From Cryptomeria japonica (taxonomy: Eukaryota > Streptophyta > Pinopsida > Cupressales > Cupressaceae), in the NCBI RefSeq assembly GCF_030272615.1, contig NW_026729350.1, forward strand, positions 27,501-91,500: DNA of 64,000 nt. The letters run 5' to 3'. Under the pieces are notes generated by a model. That model made no database searches. It worked only from the letters and a program-made list of their open reading frames with translations, and had not been told where the DNA came from. Numbering within the stretch: position 1 is the first letter of the stretch; each line of letters starts with the position of its first letter. This document shows, piece after piece, positions 23,981-36,270 of the stretch. Both the position numbers and the translations under genes were made by a program.

Positions 23981-26900
23981 ACTCGATCTAGCTCATATGC
24001 TGGTGGCTCATATGCCGCTGTAGGATCTGCATAATATGGATCTTCAATCGGTGGAACGGCGTCTCAATCTGCGACTAGAGTATCTAAAACTAGTACGGGC
24101 TTTGGATCTGCCTTTGCCTGGAACTCTACCTGCTTCATGTTATGCCCTTGGTGGTGGTGCCCCTACTATCTATAGGGCTACTGCTGCTGGATCAACAACC
24201 GCATAATCGACAGAAAGAACTGGTACTGGTACTGGATCTACTGATGCTCTTACTTATGATGCAACTGGCTCTGCTGCTTCCCTTTATGCTGCTTCCCTTT
24301 AGAATAGTAGGGCAACTGGATCAAGATCAGAATCCCCTTTAGAATAGTAGGGCAGAAACAACTGCTGCATAACAGCCCCCCCACCCTGTGTTCATGTGGA
24401 TATAGTTGGTCTAAGATGGCGAGAACGAGAAAGAGAAGATGACTTGGACGGCTCTTATTATAGTTAGATGTCGAGAAGCGAGAGCTAGCTGTGGTAGTAT
24501 AGTAGCTTTCGAGAAGGCTTGCTGGCTATCTGGACCTGGTCCGAGAACTAGGTGGTGGGTGTGGTAGTACTGCTGCTGGATCATAAACATCAGACTTTGG
24601 CTTAGATGGGGGTAGATAACGAGAAGCTTAGATGGCTATGGGTTTTCTTGCTTTCTTTTTTATGGTTATAGGTCTGGATCTTAGGCTGGTCCTGGAACTA
24701 CTGTCTCTACCTCTGATGCTACTGGTGTACCTGGAACTGCTTCTGCTTCTTTCACTGTCTCCACGTTTGGAACTGCTCCTGCTCCTACTACCTCTGCCCT
24801 TGCCTATGCCCTTGTCCCTGGATATGGGCCTGAATACGCATCTTGATCCATAACTAGTAGGGCTGCTAGCTCTGATGCTATTAGTTGTGGTGCTTGCTTT
24901 GCCACTGAAGCCTATGCTCTCGCCATTTCCTACGCCTCTCCTACTACTGCCTCTGCTTGCTCTGGTGCTGCTGGTTATTATACGGATGCTTATTAGGATA
25001 AACTAGGCAATGTGCATAAAGTCGGAACAAGCTATCAATATTGGTGGGGGGTAGCTCGCGAGAACTTTATGGCTTGGTAGTATCACCTTTTGCTACTGGG
25101 CTTTGCCTTTGCTCTCTTCGCTGCTTCAGGATCTGGAACAGGTGCTCTCGGCGAAGCTGCCCCCTACTTATCTATAGGCGACTGGATCAACAGAATCTCA
25201 AGGGTATGCTGGACAAGGTGGTGGGGAAGCTGCTGCTGGGTAAATTGCCTATGCCTCTACTACCCGTGCTTATGCTGCCCGTGCTTATGCTGGTTATGTG
25301 CTTCCATATAATGCTTAGTGAGACGGTGGCTCTCGATCTATAACAGCATAATCATCTCGATCAGGAACTTCAACTACTGCTTCTTTATCTCGATCCCGAG
25401 CACCAGGTTCTTTATCTCGGTCACGAACATATGGATCTCGCTCTTGAAAGTCAGGATCTCGTTCTCAAAAGACAGGATCCGACTCTTTCTATCGCTCTTC
25501 TCTATATATGGATATGTATATGGATGGATCTCGCTCATGAACTGGATCACGAAAGAAAGGAACTGATTCACGATCATCCGGATCGGAGCGACGCTCCCTA
25601 ACTTCATATATCTTCATCCAGAGAGCTAAGGGGGAAATTCCAAAGCCGAGAAAGGTGGTGTTTTTACCGATGGTGAAAGAAACGAAATACCAACCCCAGG
25701 TAGTGGAAGGAATAGTGCAAAGCATGATGGTAAAAGGGGAATAAAATGACAAAGCGTGCAAGGAATGAGCCTGGTGGTTGGTGCAAAGCCGGGTGCAAAG
25801 TCTACCTCTGCAAGAACTGTGGGTTTTTGATCTCGAGCTGGATCAACCTTAACTACTGTATCAAACTCATAAGAATCAACTGCTGCTTATGGGTAAACTG
25901 GTACTGGGTATAGATCCGGAGCTGCTGGATCAACCGCTTCTGGTGGATCAATAAGGTAAGCTGGACGAGATGGTGGTGAAACGCGAAATGCCATGGGGTC
26001 AACGAGGCAAGTCGTAGCCTCTGCTTGCTTTGATGCACCTGGTGGGACTAGATCTTTCACTAAGGGCTATGGATATTACTCTGCTGGGTCTTATTAAACA
26101 AGGTCAAAATAATGGAATTACAGCTACTGCCTTGACCTCTCCTGCTTTTGACTCTGCTCCCCATTATTGGTGCAGCTTCCGTTACTGCCTCTCCTCCAAC
26201 CATAGCTACGGATGATGTCTTTCTAACTGGGTAAAGAAATGCTGCTCAAACTCGAATAAGCTATCAATATCTTGACCAATCCATATACCTGTATATAATG
26301 AATGCAATTGGATCTGCTTAAACTGATGCTCGGTTAACTGGTGAAAGGTAACCCCGGTCCACTGCTGGCTTTGCTCTTGCCTTTGCTACCACCCCTGCCC
26401 CCCCCCCCCTAGCTTACTTTAACTCTACTTCTATCTCGCCGGCTATGCCTCGCCCTATTATTGGTGGTGGACCAACTCTAACTGGTGCTTCCTCGACTGG
26501 AACAACTGAGTAAAGGTAAACAACAAGCACTGAATCCGCTCGGGCAAATGAATCGACAGGTGATTAAACTAGGAGGGATGCTGGGCAAGGTCCCGGCACA
26601 GGGTCTAGAGGCTCTACCCATATATCCACTTAAGCCCCTGCTATGGGTGCTACCTATACCGTGGGTTCGTCGACCGGTTCTGGGTCAATAGGGTCTTTTG
26701 CAAGGTAAAGGTAAATTGCCTATGCCTCTGCCGCTGGGTCGATAAGGCAAACAGGCTATGGGACTGGAACTGAGTGATCTCAATCAATTTGGAACCGAAC
26801 GGAGGAAAGCTGGGACTACTGCTGGGTATCGATCTGCGATTGGCTCTACCTTTCACTTTGCTGCTATTGTCCCTGCGAGAAACTTTGCCTTTGTAACTCG

Positions 26901-27350
26901 GTCAACGGGTTCCGGGTCAATAACTGGAACTAGGCGAGATAGTAGTGGAGAAGCTGGAACTTCAACTAGTGGTGGCAGGGAAGCTGGAACTTATATTGCC
27001 TTTGCACGATTCACCTTGGATATGTACCAATTGCCTTGTAACTTCGCATGAAACATAAGCTCCTGTCGTCGGAACATATGGGACTACTGACTCTGGTTCA
27101 ACAACAATTGGTTCAACAACTACAATAGGATCTGCTTTCATCACTCGATCAAATGCCTCTGCCTTATACGCCTTTGCTTCTATCTTTGTTTCTACCCTGG
27201 CTGTTTGCTTTTATGTATATCTCTGTCCCAACCTTTGCCTCTGTTATGGGTGCCTATGCGAGTGCTTCTACGGTATCATTTACTGAGTCAAGGTAAACTT
27301 AAATTGCCTCTGCCCCAGCTAATGATGTTACTTTATTAGACAAAGACTTA
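23980..27350 (+). repeat. Largest degenerate codon-like repeat block
   Basis: Over 3 kb of recurring words such as CTGCTGGATCAAC, GCCTATGCTC, GGTACTGGATCTACTG and GGTAAATTGCCTATGCC. Read in one plus frame around 25180-25640, it gives Gly/Ala/Tyr-rich peptide (GYAGQGGGEAAAG, then STTRAYAARAYAGYV) followed by Ser/Arg-rich peptide (SLSRSRAPGSLSRSRTYGSR), broken by a few stops. Adjacent stretches repeat the pattern in other frames. Family A copies have inserted near 24170, 24298, 24337 and 23880. A C-run of 12 lies at 26398-26409. Either an old repetitive gene has decayed here or simple repeats have expanded and drifted. Confidence 0.5.
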
Positions 27351-28760
27351 CGCCGAATAATGGCAACTCGTAAGAAATGAAAAAGCCTTTTGGATATCCA
27401 CCGCAGGAACCAGCATTGGTTCGGGATACGATTGACTCGTATATAATAGATAGAGATAGTAAACTCTTTTTCTTACTTAGAAAGAAAAAAATAGAGTGGA
27501 AAAATTAGACAATGTGTGAAACCATTAGCTTAAAGATCCATCTGGCTAATTGAGCCAAATTAACAAGAGGTCGAAGGAAATGGAGGAAGGATGCCAATCA
27601 CAATTTTGAGTTCGTTGCTAACTCAGAGATTGGAAGTCTGTTATAGTGGCAAAACAAACCGCCTAAACGACTACATAGTTTAAGAGTTGTTTCATCAGTG
27701 ACAGTGATGATGTACTCCAGCTACAAACGATTAAGCAAAACCTAGTGCCAAATCGACTAAAGCTAGGATGGTTACCAGTGGTAGTGTTGATCAACCTTAT
27801 GCAGATGATCAAGTGGTGGTGATCAATTGTAGCGGCTACATACATTGATCAGTGAGGTGGACAGCACCCACTAAAGACATAGTGAGGACCTGATCCCACT
27901 ATTTTGATTTGTACCTACTCGGTGAGGCTCAACCAACCAAAGGATAAGAATTGAAGAGAAGTGGAGGCCCAAGCCACACTTGATGTGAAGATAGTGTTTG
28001 TTCCTATTCACTCGTTGTTGTAAAGGTCGGTAAGGCTCAGTTCGACAAATCTCATTATGAACAGTATATGTTCGTTCACAGTTTTGGAGATTGGATAGTT
28101 TTTTTATCCCTATCCAGATTTATTGAAAGGATGTGTGTGTTCTTATCTTTTATCTGAGGAGTAATGAGGTCATTCCCACTACAGATGTAATGTATATGAC
28201 CACTGTGTAAGTCTTAGTTCATCCTACACCTGTTGGATTGGTTATATGTTTCCATCCATCGATGTTCGTTTCGAACTGGAGTATGTCCCAGTCCTCGAGA
28301 GGAGTGATTCATTTCCCTTTCAACTATGTATGCACTAAGGGAGGTGGAGGTGGTGGACCTCCAGATCCTCTAGATCCTCCTATTCCTATTTTCTTTCCAT
28401 GAGAACAACACAGGATATATGTCTAACAACGATATGCCTAGCTAACGAGACTGGTGATGGTGGGATACCCTAGATCCTCAGACAGTGCCTAGGACGGGAA
28501 GGGCTCGCAATGGTGGCTTAGTCACAAGTATTTTGGATTAGCTAAGTGTTTATACAAGAGGTGTCCTTCTATTGTAAATGTTAGCAAGATGAAATGATAT
28601 GCAAAAAATTCTCAAGCACACTCCTAAGACTCTAGCATGGTTCACGCACATTTTGGATGTTCACAACTAGGTTCTAATTGAATTGGGTGGTTAAATCCAT
28701 AAGGGGTGCACCCAAGTGAAGGTAGAAGCACTACTACAATACGGGGTTATAGCATCACTG
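27350..28760. other. AT-richer island free of short repeat families
   Basis: Composition and texture change abruptly. No family A-H copy is seen across about 1.4 kb, although both flanks carry degenerate repeats or GC-rich frames. No long ORF is present. A stretch near 28338-28390 reads as six Gly then PPDPLDPPIPIFFP before a stop, which recalls Pro/Gly-rich Gag linkers but is too short to classify. Imported nuclear DNA (for example retroelement non-coding sequence) is possible. Confidence 0.4.
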
Positions 28761-29194
28761 ATTTGTGTCGCTATAGCCCTTCCCTGAGAACTCAGGAAGG
28801 CGCATTACCGTACTGTCAGTCGTTCCAGCCATATCGCCGATCTCACTGGATACCAAAATAAAACCCGGAGGACCTGGCTGTTCTCTCTGACCTACTCCAC
28901 TATTCAAGCTACAATTTAAGTTGTTGCGTTACTCCCTCCTCCACTAGTATTCTGTCCTGCACCCTGTTGTATGCTACTACTATTTTCCAAGCCGCTAACA
29001 GAAGCTGGTATCACCGCAAAAGCAGAATAACAAGTCGGAATTACCTCTATATATCCAAAATCTACGGGGGTGATGGCTGGGCTGGATCGGCTCCTCTACT
29101 CTCGGGCGGCGCCATGTCTGTCGCTTGTTTCTCCGCTTGCTAAAACAACCGTCGTATCCCATCTAGCGCCTCATCCTCTTGCACCATCGTGGTG
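28760..29194. other. Unassigned segment
   Basis: I see no gene and no short-repeat copies here. The sequence becomes GC-richer after about 29070. Confidence 0.35.
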
Positions 29195-29638
29195 TCAGTG
29201 TCCTCGACCGACTGAGCGGAATCCTTCTGGAAAGCTGCCTCCTCGGGGACCGTCCCTGATCCATCCGACTGAACAATGTTGTCGCTTCTTGTCGCTTCTC
29301 GACTCACCTATTCCAAGAGCTTCCCCGGACAGCTCGTCCTCTCCCGATCTGTCCCTCGGGCTCTCTTCATCCATCAATCCTTTCTTCCTCAACCACCGGC
29401 CGGCTATTTCTTCGCGTCGTCGCAACCGTTTCTCCAACTCTTTCAATTGCGGCGCTTCCGTGCTCTCCTCTTCGCTAATCTTCCTCTTAGTAATATCAGT
29501 AGTCCGACGAATCTGCTTCATTCTGTTCAGGCACCATCTCTCAGAGATAGCGTCTCGTCTCAAGGCCCATTCCGCTCTTTCCCGATGAAGCCTGGGCTTC
29601 CTCCATGGCGTCTTTCCCCCGCTTCTCGCCCGATCCAT
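29195..29638 (-). CDS. Unrecognised 147-codon charged, coiled-coil-like frame
   Basis: The frame starts MDRARSGGKTPWRK and contains a long charged helix-prone region at about residues 18-95 (RERAEWALRRDAISERW, then KISEEESTEAPQLKELEKRL), followed by a polar tail rich in Gly, Ser and Arg. An in-frame TGA lies just upstream of the ATG. Plus-strand frames at 29070-29588 (172 codons) and 29276-29728 (150 codons) overlap it because the stretch is GC-rich. I prefer the minus frame for its protein-like charge pattern and because further protein-like minus sequence lies upstream at 29735-29850. No domain is recognised. It may be a fragment of a degraded ORF. Confidence 0.3.
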   Translation of the reverse strand: MDRARSGGKTPWRKPRLHRERAEWALRRDAISERWCLNRMKQIRRTTDITKRKISEEESTEAPQLKELEKRLRRREEIAGRWLRKKGLMDEESPRDRSGEDELSGEALGIGESRSDKKRQHCSVGWIRDGPRGGSFPEGFRSVGRGH

Positions 29639-29734
29639 CTCAGGTCACTGCCCCCGCAGCGCAGGGGTTTACGCTTCCATTACAGTAGGGCGGAAAGGCA
29701 TGGATTCTTCCTACTCCTACTCAGCTAGGAACAT

Positions 29735-29850
29735 CTTTACCCACGTCGCAATTTCTCTTACCAGCCTTCCGCGAGCTCCCCTCTTAAACTGCTCCTCACA
29801 ACGCAGCATCTCCCACAGTAATACACAAGAGAATTTGAAAGGGGGCCATG
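29735..29850 (-). pseudogene. Possible upstream fragment of the 29.2-29.6 kb frame
   Basis: On the minus strand this segment reads WEMLRCEEQFKRGARGRL and then VREIATWVKMFLAE before two stops. It has the same basic, helix-prone character as the 29195-29638 frame and lies directly upstream of it in another frame, as expected of a gene broken by frameshifts. The link rests on style and position only. Confidence 0.2.
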
Positions 29851-30309
29851 CATCCATGTATTTCTATCCATATCCAGATCATGCTTACAAGGCTGCCTCA
29901 AGTAAGAAGGCTCGAACTATTATGGGTATTGTCCTTCAATCTACAGCTTATTTCCCCAATCCATCGAAATCCCATTCCCATCAGTGACGAAAGAATCCAT
30001 CGCCAACTATTATACCGACGTTCTGGATCGTTGTTGGTATGTTTAATCGCAGAATACAGAAGCTTAATACATAATAGGGCCCGCAACGAATTGGTTAAAC
30101 CTTCTACCAGGGAGCCTTATCTTTACTCTTATGTATGGTATTCATTCGATAAACCTTGGAATCTGCTTTTATGGGGGGATGGGAGTTGGAACAGCTTGCG
30201 AGATCTAACCACTTCACCTACTTTAGGGCCTTTCATCGTTTTCCGTACCTACCTGAATCAAATGGTTTCATGTTCTTCCATTGATTGGTTATTGCTCACA
30301 GAATCATAA
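29848..30309 (+). CDS. Unrecognised 153-codon open frame
   Basis: The second half looks protein-like and is Trp/Tyr-rich (EPYLYSYVWYSFDKPWNLLL, then FRTYLNQMVSCSSIDWLL). The first half is hydrophobic and ends in an Arg-rich turn. There is no family A/B copy inside. I recognise no family, no neighbour supports it, and the start at 29848 is only the first ATG. It may be a chance frame. Confidence 0.2.
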   Translation: MHPCISIHIQIMLTRLPQVRRLELLWVLSFNLQLISPIHRNPIPISDERIHRQLLYRRSGSLLVCLIAEYRSLIHNRARNELVKPSTREPYLYSYVWYSFDKPWNLLLWGDGSWNSLRDLTTSPTLGPFIVFRTYLNQMVSCSSIDWLLLTES

Positions 30310-31850
30310 CGCATCGATATTTCCCTTCTCTATGGTAATTCAAAAATGTATGGAGAATCCCTCAAAAGTCATCTAATATTTTCTTACTCACTATATACTC
30401 AAATGGGATGGATGCACTCACCCATATTCAATTCTTATCTCACTGGACTAGCGATCTCCTTTCGAGGCAGAAAGAAGGCCCCAGATGCTTTCTTTTTAAC
30501 CAATTAATATCTCCCAATTGATAATAGTAGGGCTTGTCCGCTCGTTACTGGTAATCCCAAGCATTTGCATATCTATCTAGAGATAGAACATGGGGCGATA
30601 GGAAAGCTATTTCAATCTATTTCGCCGCCTAGCCGCCCTACTATTGTGATAAAGGAGAATAGCTATAGGAGGAGGAAAACAGCTTCTGATTGATACTTCG
30701 TCCATTTCGATCAGCACCGAACCCGATACATGATGTGATAAAAGCTTTGTAAGGGCCCACTCGAATGACTAAAGATCCTCTGTTACTCTACCTTCCAAAT
30801 GGGATAACCTGAAGACAAATAGTTGGATCATCTCGATTCACTAGGCCGAACCCACAGAAACAGCCATGCCTCCAATCAGGAAGTTCATTTATCCAATCAT
30901 TATTTCTCCAGCAGTATCATCGCCCCGCCACGAATAATTCAGAAAAAAGAATATAGAAACTGCAGCTTTAGCTTTTCTAGCGACTGGTCAATTAGAAAGT
31001 GATAACCATTATTACAAGATTATCCGTCTCTTTACTAAAATGGCCCCGCGTTTCAAAATGTTGGTCGACATGATTCACCGATTGATACTCGATTCACCAA
31101 TTCTTCTTGCAAGTTGTCGAAACCTGCCCTACAATTCTATGGCGATCGACGGATGAAGAGATAGCTTCAATTTCCACTCGACATTATAGTCAAAATGCCC
31201 TCGGCGAGAAGAAAGTTGTCGCCCTAACGAAGTAGCCTAATTTAGACTACCCTAGTGAGAATTCTGACGCTTAGCCCTCTCTTTACTCGACATTATAGTT
31301 TCAAAATGTTGCCTATAGTTCCCACATGAACACCCGTGTTGGCAAATTGAATAGATTCTATACGTAACATGCCATTTACTCGGTTCATCGGGAACTATAA
31401 CTACCATGTTATCAACCGATCGCCATAGAATTGTAGGGCCACCCGAGCTCCCAACCCTAACTTCCGGTAGGGGGTTCAGGATGGTAGAGGAGATCTCCCC
31501 GGACCAGCAGCTATAAATAATAGCTCTGATTGAACCGCCGAGCTTGTTCCCGTAGGGGGCGGTAACCTGATCGGGTATGGTAGTTTTCACCAGCGGGCAA
31601 AATACCAGGGCTGTAATTTGCGATAATAAAGGTAATAGGAGAAACCCCTTGTTAAACCGGGTTTGCGGGTCATGTATTTACTTCTCTGGTAAAAGCTCTC
31701 AATTTTTGCAAGGGAGCCCAAGCACACAGGCAAAGCACATAGTCTGACTGGTGCCATCTCTCTATCGACGAACAACACATCTCCCCGAGGTGGAGGGCTA
31801 AGCTGTTTCGCAGGTACAACAGAATCTGCGCTTTAAGGATATATAACTAA
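30310..31850. repeat. Sparse then dense short-repeat segment
   Basis: 30310-31100 shows little structure apart from family A-like remnants near 30525 and 30640. From 31100 come family A copies (about 31133, 31423), family B (31355) and GGTTCATCGGGA (about 31380). The minus frame at 31252-31590 runs through the family A, B and GGTTCATCGGGA copies and is not credible as a gene. Confidence 0.55.
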
Positions 31851-33100
31851 GGGTTATGGAACTTAAGTGCATAAAGGTCCATTCGCATTGGTTATTAATC
31901 TGGATATGGAATAACTCTATCTGGGGCTGGGGAACAAACCGCTGCCTCCGCCTATGATAGGGTCTGGGTTACGCTCGACTATCCTTGTGCTCTTAATAGG
32001 ATTGCACACCCAACAGCGTAAGGCTCGGGTCCGATACTAATATCTGCACCTAAAGGATCTGATTCCCGGCTTTCGAACTGTCTCCGCAATTGGCTCAGAT
32101 GCTTCCATTGCTGCTTAATAACCCCGGTCTTTCTCTGCCTCTTGAGTCTCCGCTGATGGTTATGGATTAAGAATATAAACAACTCTGTTGCTAATTATGG
32201 ATAAACTCGGTAAGCTGTTGCTGGATCAACCCGGGCCCCTCAAATTCTATGGGCTCTGTTGCTTCTGGTTCAATTGCTTCACTGGGTCCTGCTACCTTAG
32301 CCGCTGGTCGTGATTCCGCTGGTTATGGGTTAATCTAATCAACGGGTGAAACATCTGCGGGGTAGAGTGAATCAACAGGCTCTTGCTCTCGAACTTAAAA
32401 TGGTGCTGCCCCCGCCTTCACTTGCTCTGCTCCTGGTTCTTGCACTCGATCTGGAACATCATAATCACGCTAACGAGCATAAGGTTCTTTAACCTCTGCC
32501 TTAGCCGCTACTGTCTCTACCCCAACTTTTACCTCTGTCTGTGCAGGTAATGGATTCGTAACTGTGCATCTCGATCTTATTCGGGATAAAATGCTCCTGC
32601 CTAAGCATACCTTCTAGTTGCCATAGAATTGTAGGGCCATAGCCCATTCTAGATTCTCTCGTTCCATAGCCAGAGCTACCAGTTGAAGATCCTATGGTCG
32701 TGGAGCCAATTGCAGAGAAAGATGCAGAAGCAGCTCTCGAGCTTATTGTAGTATATCTAGTCCCAGGGCCGGGTGCAGGCGCAGATTCAGTTTGACCTGT
32801 TCAGGATCCAGTGCCCGCAATTGAACCACGAGGGGTAAAGGAGCAAGCAGCAGAGTAGAAGGCTACGGAAGTTGGCCGAGTAGACACCTTACGTGCGTGA
32901 GAGATTGAAATGTGAACATGCTCCTCCATGATCTCGCCTATATAAGAGTAGGGCAAGTTGAATTCAATTTGGATAGGCCGGTGAGCGCGCCTGGACAGCA
33001 AGGCGGCACTCCGTCCGATAGAGCTCTCCGGCAATTGGCATACATCAAGGCGTCCCTCCTTCCTGCTGATGTAGAAGATGCGGAGAGATAAAGTGTTGCC
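31850..33100. repeat. Degenerate codon-like repeat block
   Basis: The texture matches 24.0-27.35 kb: GCTGTTGCTGGATCAAC, GGTTATGGGTTAATC and CTCTGCC words. After about 32690 the complementary orientation appears (GATGCAGAAGCAGCTC), reading as Ala/Glu/Val/Pro-rich peptide (AEKDAEAALELIVVYLVPG). Family A copies have inserted near 32235 and 32621. Confidence 0.45.
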
Positions 33101-33960
33101 TGGGGCCAGCCGAGAAAGGTGGGAGGTCCTTCATGCCCGTCAAATCAAGTGCCACTTCTGATCTTTACCTTTCCCGAACTACTTGAGAAGCCTCCATTCT
33201 CCCCCTCCCCCAGGACCACTTTACGAGTTATGCTCAGGTTACACCTTACCCTCTAAGACTCGGATAGCACGGTCATAAATAACGGCAGCACCCGGGCCTG
33301 CCTGCTTGCTTAGCCATACGCCCGGGCCTACCCTTTCCGGAAAGGCGGCTATAACTAGAATTCCCTCTCTCGACTGCTTACCTTCTTGCGCCGCATTTCA
33401 CACGGGTAGCCCCCTAAAATGGATAGAGAAGGTTCCCCGTAGCGAAGGACTGAACGGAGGGTGAGCGAAGCGATTAGGAAAGAAGGACGTAGCTACGGCC
33501 GAAACAGGGGGAAACCCGAACTAGAATCCCGGCCCCGCCCTTCTGGTCGGTCGTTGCGACTGAAGCCCTGGATCTATCTATTCTATGGGTAGGGTATCCT
33601 GCTGGAGTCGGATCCACGGATAAGCTACCGTCAGTCGTTTCCGTCGCTGCTCTGCCGTGAGGGACGCTGAGAGAACTGAATCGGTCCCTGGGGTTGGTGT
33701 GTTGGGTTGGCCGGCCGCTAACAACTATATAGAAAGGGGGGCCGGGTTCACCGCTATCTTGGTTTCGCACCGCCTGATGGGAGGTTGATTCGTGAAGGTT
33801 AGGTCATCAACCATGCCCCACCGTCGTTTGGACACTTCTCTTCTCTAGTATGGTGGGTCATCGAGAGCGTGGCCAACAATTTCCGACCGGAGTTGGTCTC
33901 GGGTGCCATAGAATAGGGCGGGGAATAATAGAATGACGCCTGCAGGGGTAGGGGGTTAAG
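33100..33960. other. Intergenic segment
   Basis: No gene is recognised. The words CGCCCGGGCCT (about 33311) and ACCCGGGCCTGCC (about 33290) are near-duplicates. One copy of the AACTATATAGAAAGGGGGGCC word lies near 33722; related copies are near 46375 and 46635. Confidence 0.35.
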
Positions 33961-36270
33961 ATTCTATACGTAACATGCCCACAATTATAGATAGTTATAG
34001 TTCCCCATAGAATAGTAGGGCCGGTGCCCTACGGAGATTGGGGTGGGTGGGCCCCTACTATTCTATGACGGAGGAGACGGGCGGGTGGGGAGATATCAAC
34101 CAATTTAGCATGCCCTTATCAAACTATACTAGCAACCGGGGTCCGCTGGAACTTATCCTTCTCTCCGAACATCCTATCTACTATATTCTAGTGGTATTAT
34201 AACCTTGTGCATGCAGAAATCTATAACCATCAATTGTGTGTGTCCCTACCTATTGAATAATTAATAATTAGACCTATATTCTATTCTATTCTAAGATGGT
34301 TTCAAAAGTGACTCCATCCATCACCCAAATTTGAATCGCCAACTATCTGGCAATAATCGTGTCCCACTTTCTGACTCTGAGAAGGATCTTTGATCAAGAT
34401 TCGTCTCCCTACTATTATAAGGCTAGGGCGCCCTACCCCGTATATTACATATGTCACATGCCCACCCCCCAATAATCTATAGTTGGGTAGTTGAGAAGGA
34501 TCAGTTTCGGATTCGAATCTTTATGCAGACGAATCTTGATGGCGGTTCCGTTAGTTGGGGTGGACCAGATATAGATATAGGGCACTGATTAGATTCTAAA
34601 CGGAGTGCCCCCTATCACCCCTGCATGCAGGGTACCACTCCACCCGGTTCATCGGGAGCCAACCATCATCCACCCTGTGAACATGCAGGGGTGGTTCATA
34701 TGCAGGGAGGTAGATTATTCGACCCAACTGCGTTGCGAAAACTAGACTAGCAACCGTAACCCATGTTACGTATAGAATCTGAACCCCCCGCCAACTATCT
34801 ATAATTGGAGGAGGGAACCTTATTCTATAGTCCGGCACTCTAGTTGGGCAGGTAGGCTAGGGAGCCATAGAATAGTAGGGGAGTGTTCAGGAGGAGCAGT
34901 TATACTCTTAGGCATCTTAGAAGAACAACTACAACTACTATAATGGGGGGGCATCTGATCAGGGAGTTCTAAGGATGCTAATCTGATAGGATGTGATCGC
35001 TCATCTCTCTCCGTGAAGGCGAATAGTAGGGCCATAGAAAACTCTACTAGCAACCGCCCACCTTCACAATTCAATTGTAGGGGTTGAATTAGAATTCCAG
35101 GGAGTCGGATAGATGGAAGGGGAATTTCTCGGGTGCCCTATCTCTATATCACTCTGTGGGAAGGTACAACTTCTCCTCTATAATCGTAGGGGCCATATTA
35201 TATACGTGATAGGCTCAACTGGCACAAGGATGAAGGAAAACGTTCAAACCGGGCCGCCCGGTTCAATGGCAGTTGGGGAGGGAGGTTATTGTCAGCGAGA
35301 AAGGGTGCTTGGAGGGAGGTTATTGTTCTCGCCCATCTCCAACTATAGAAAAGGATGGAGGGATACTATTCTTTATTTCCGGGGCGACCCCATAGAATAG
35401 TAGGGCGAATTCCCCTACCTTATAGCCTACTATTTGAATGGGCAACCGGTCGATCCACCTAACTGACCATCCTTGCCATTCGTAGCAGTTGATCCAGTTG
35501 TTGTTTCTCTACGAATTGACCCTGTCCGGTGAAGTGCCCACCTTCACTTTTGCGAGTACTGTCCTAAATTCCGGGCAAGGGGACTCCAGAGAAGAGTGAG
35601 GACCCCACGGAAGGAAGGTTCAATCAGCCGCTTGCACCCCGGGTGTGAATGGGGCTTAGTTGGCATGGGACCCCAACACGACAGCAGAACATCAACACGA
35701 ATTGAACAATGAGTTGCCAGACCACCATCAAGTATGAAAGGAGGTGAGGCAACTGGCAAGTAGGCATGTGTAGTATAGATGGCGTGAGTGAGCCATCGAT
35801 AAAGGGGCGGGGACCAGACAACGAAGAAGGGGACGAGGGAGGCCTCCTATTACACCACCTACCTACAACGAAGGAAGGGGCACAACGAATTGAAGAATTA
35901 GTTGGACAAATGGAGAGGGACAGTTGGTGGAGATCGGTTTCGGTTCACTCGCCGTACTTCTATTCCGGTTCGATCGGTTCGACCCAATACTATTCCGGTT
36001 CGATCGGCCGGGCAGGAAAGCACTCATTATATACGTCACATCGGTGGGAACTAGAGGGAGGCCAGAGAATAGTAGGCCCCTGCTGCAACACAGGAACTGC
36101 AGCAAAACAGGAAGCACCATTAGGTTGGTTGTTTGGGGAGGACAAACAAGATCAGTGAAAGAACCAGTCAGCGAAAAGGGAGGGGAGGGAAAGCTGCAAA
36201 TAAATTAAGGCGGAACGAACGGAAAGCAGCAAATAAAGAAATAATAAGGGCAAGTACAAAGGAAGGTTGG
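33960..36270. repeat. Dense cluster of short repeat families
   Basis: Family B lies at 33961, about 34441, 34762, 35764 and 36025. Family A lies near 34007, 34051, 34866, 35027, 35391 and 36063. GGTTCATCGGGA lies near 34641. An 18-bp direct repeat (CTATTCCGGTTCGATCGG) is at 35960-35977 and 35990-36007. No gene. Confidence 0.7.

Noticed and set aside
28338-28395. Gag-like Gly/Pro-rich peptide
   Set aside because: Only about 20 residues before a stop, with no zinc knuckle or protease nearby; too short to call.
31252-31590. 112-codon minus frame as a gene
   Set aside because: It reads through family A, B and GGTTCATCGGGA copies.
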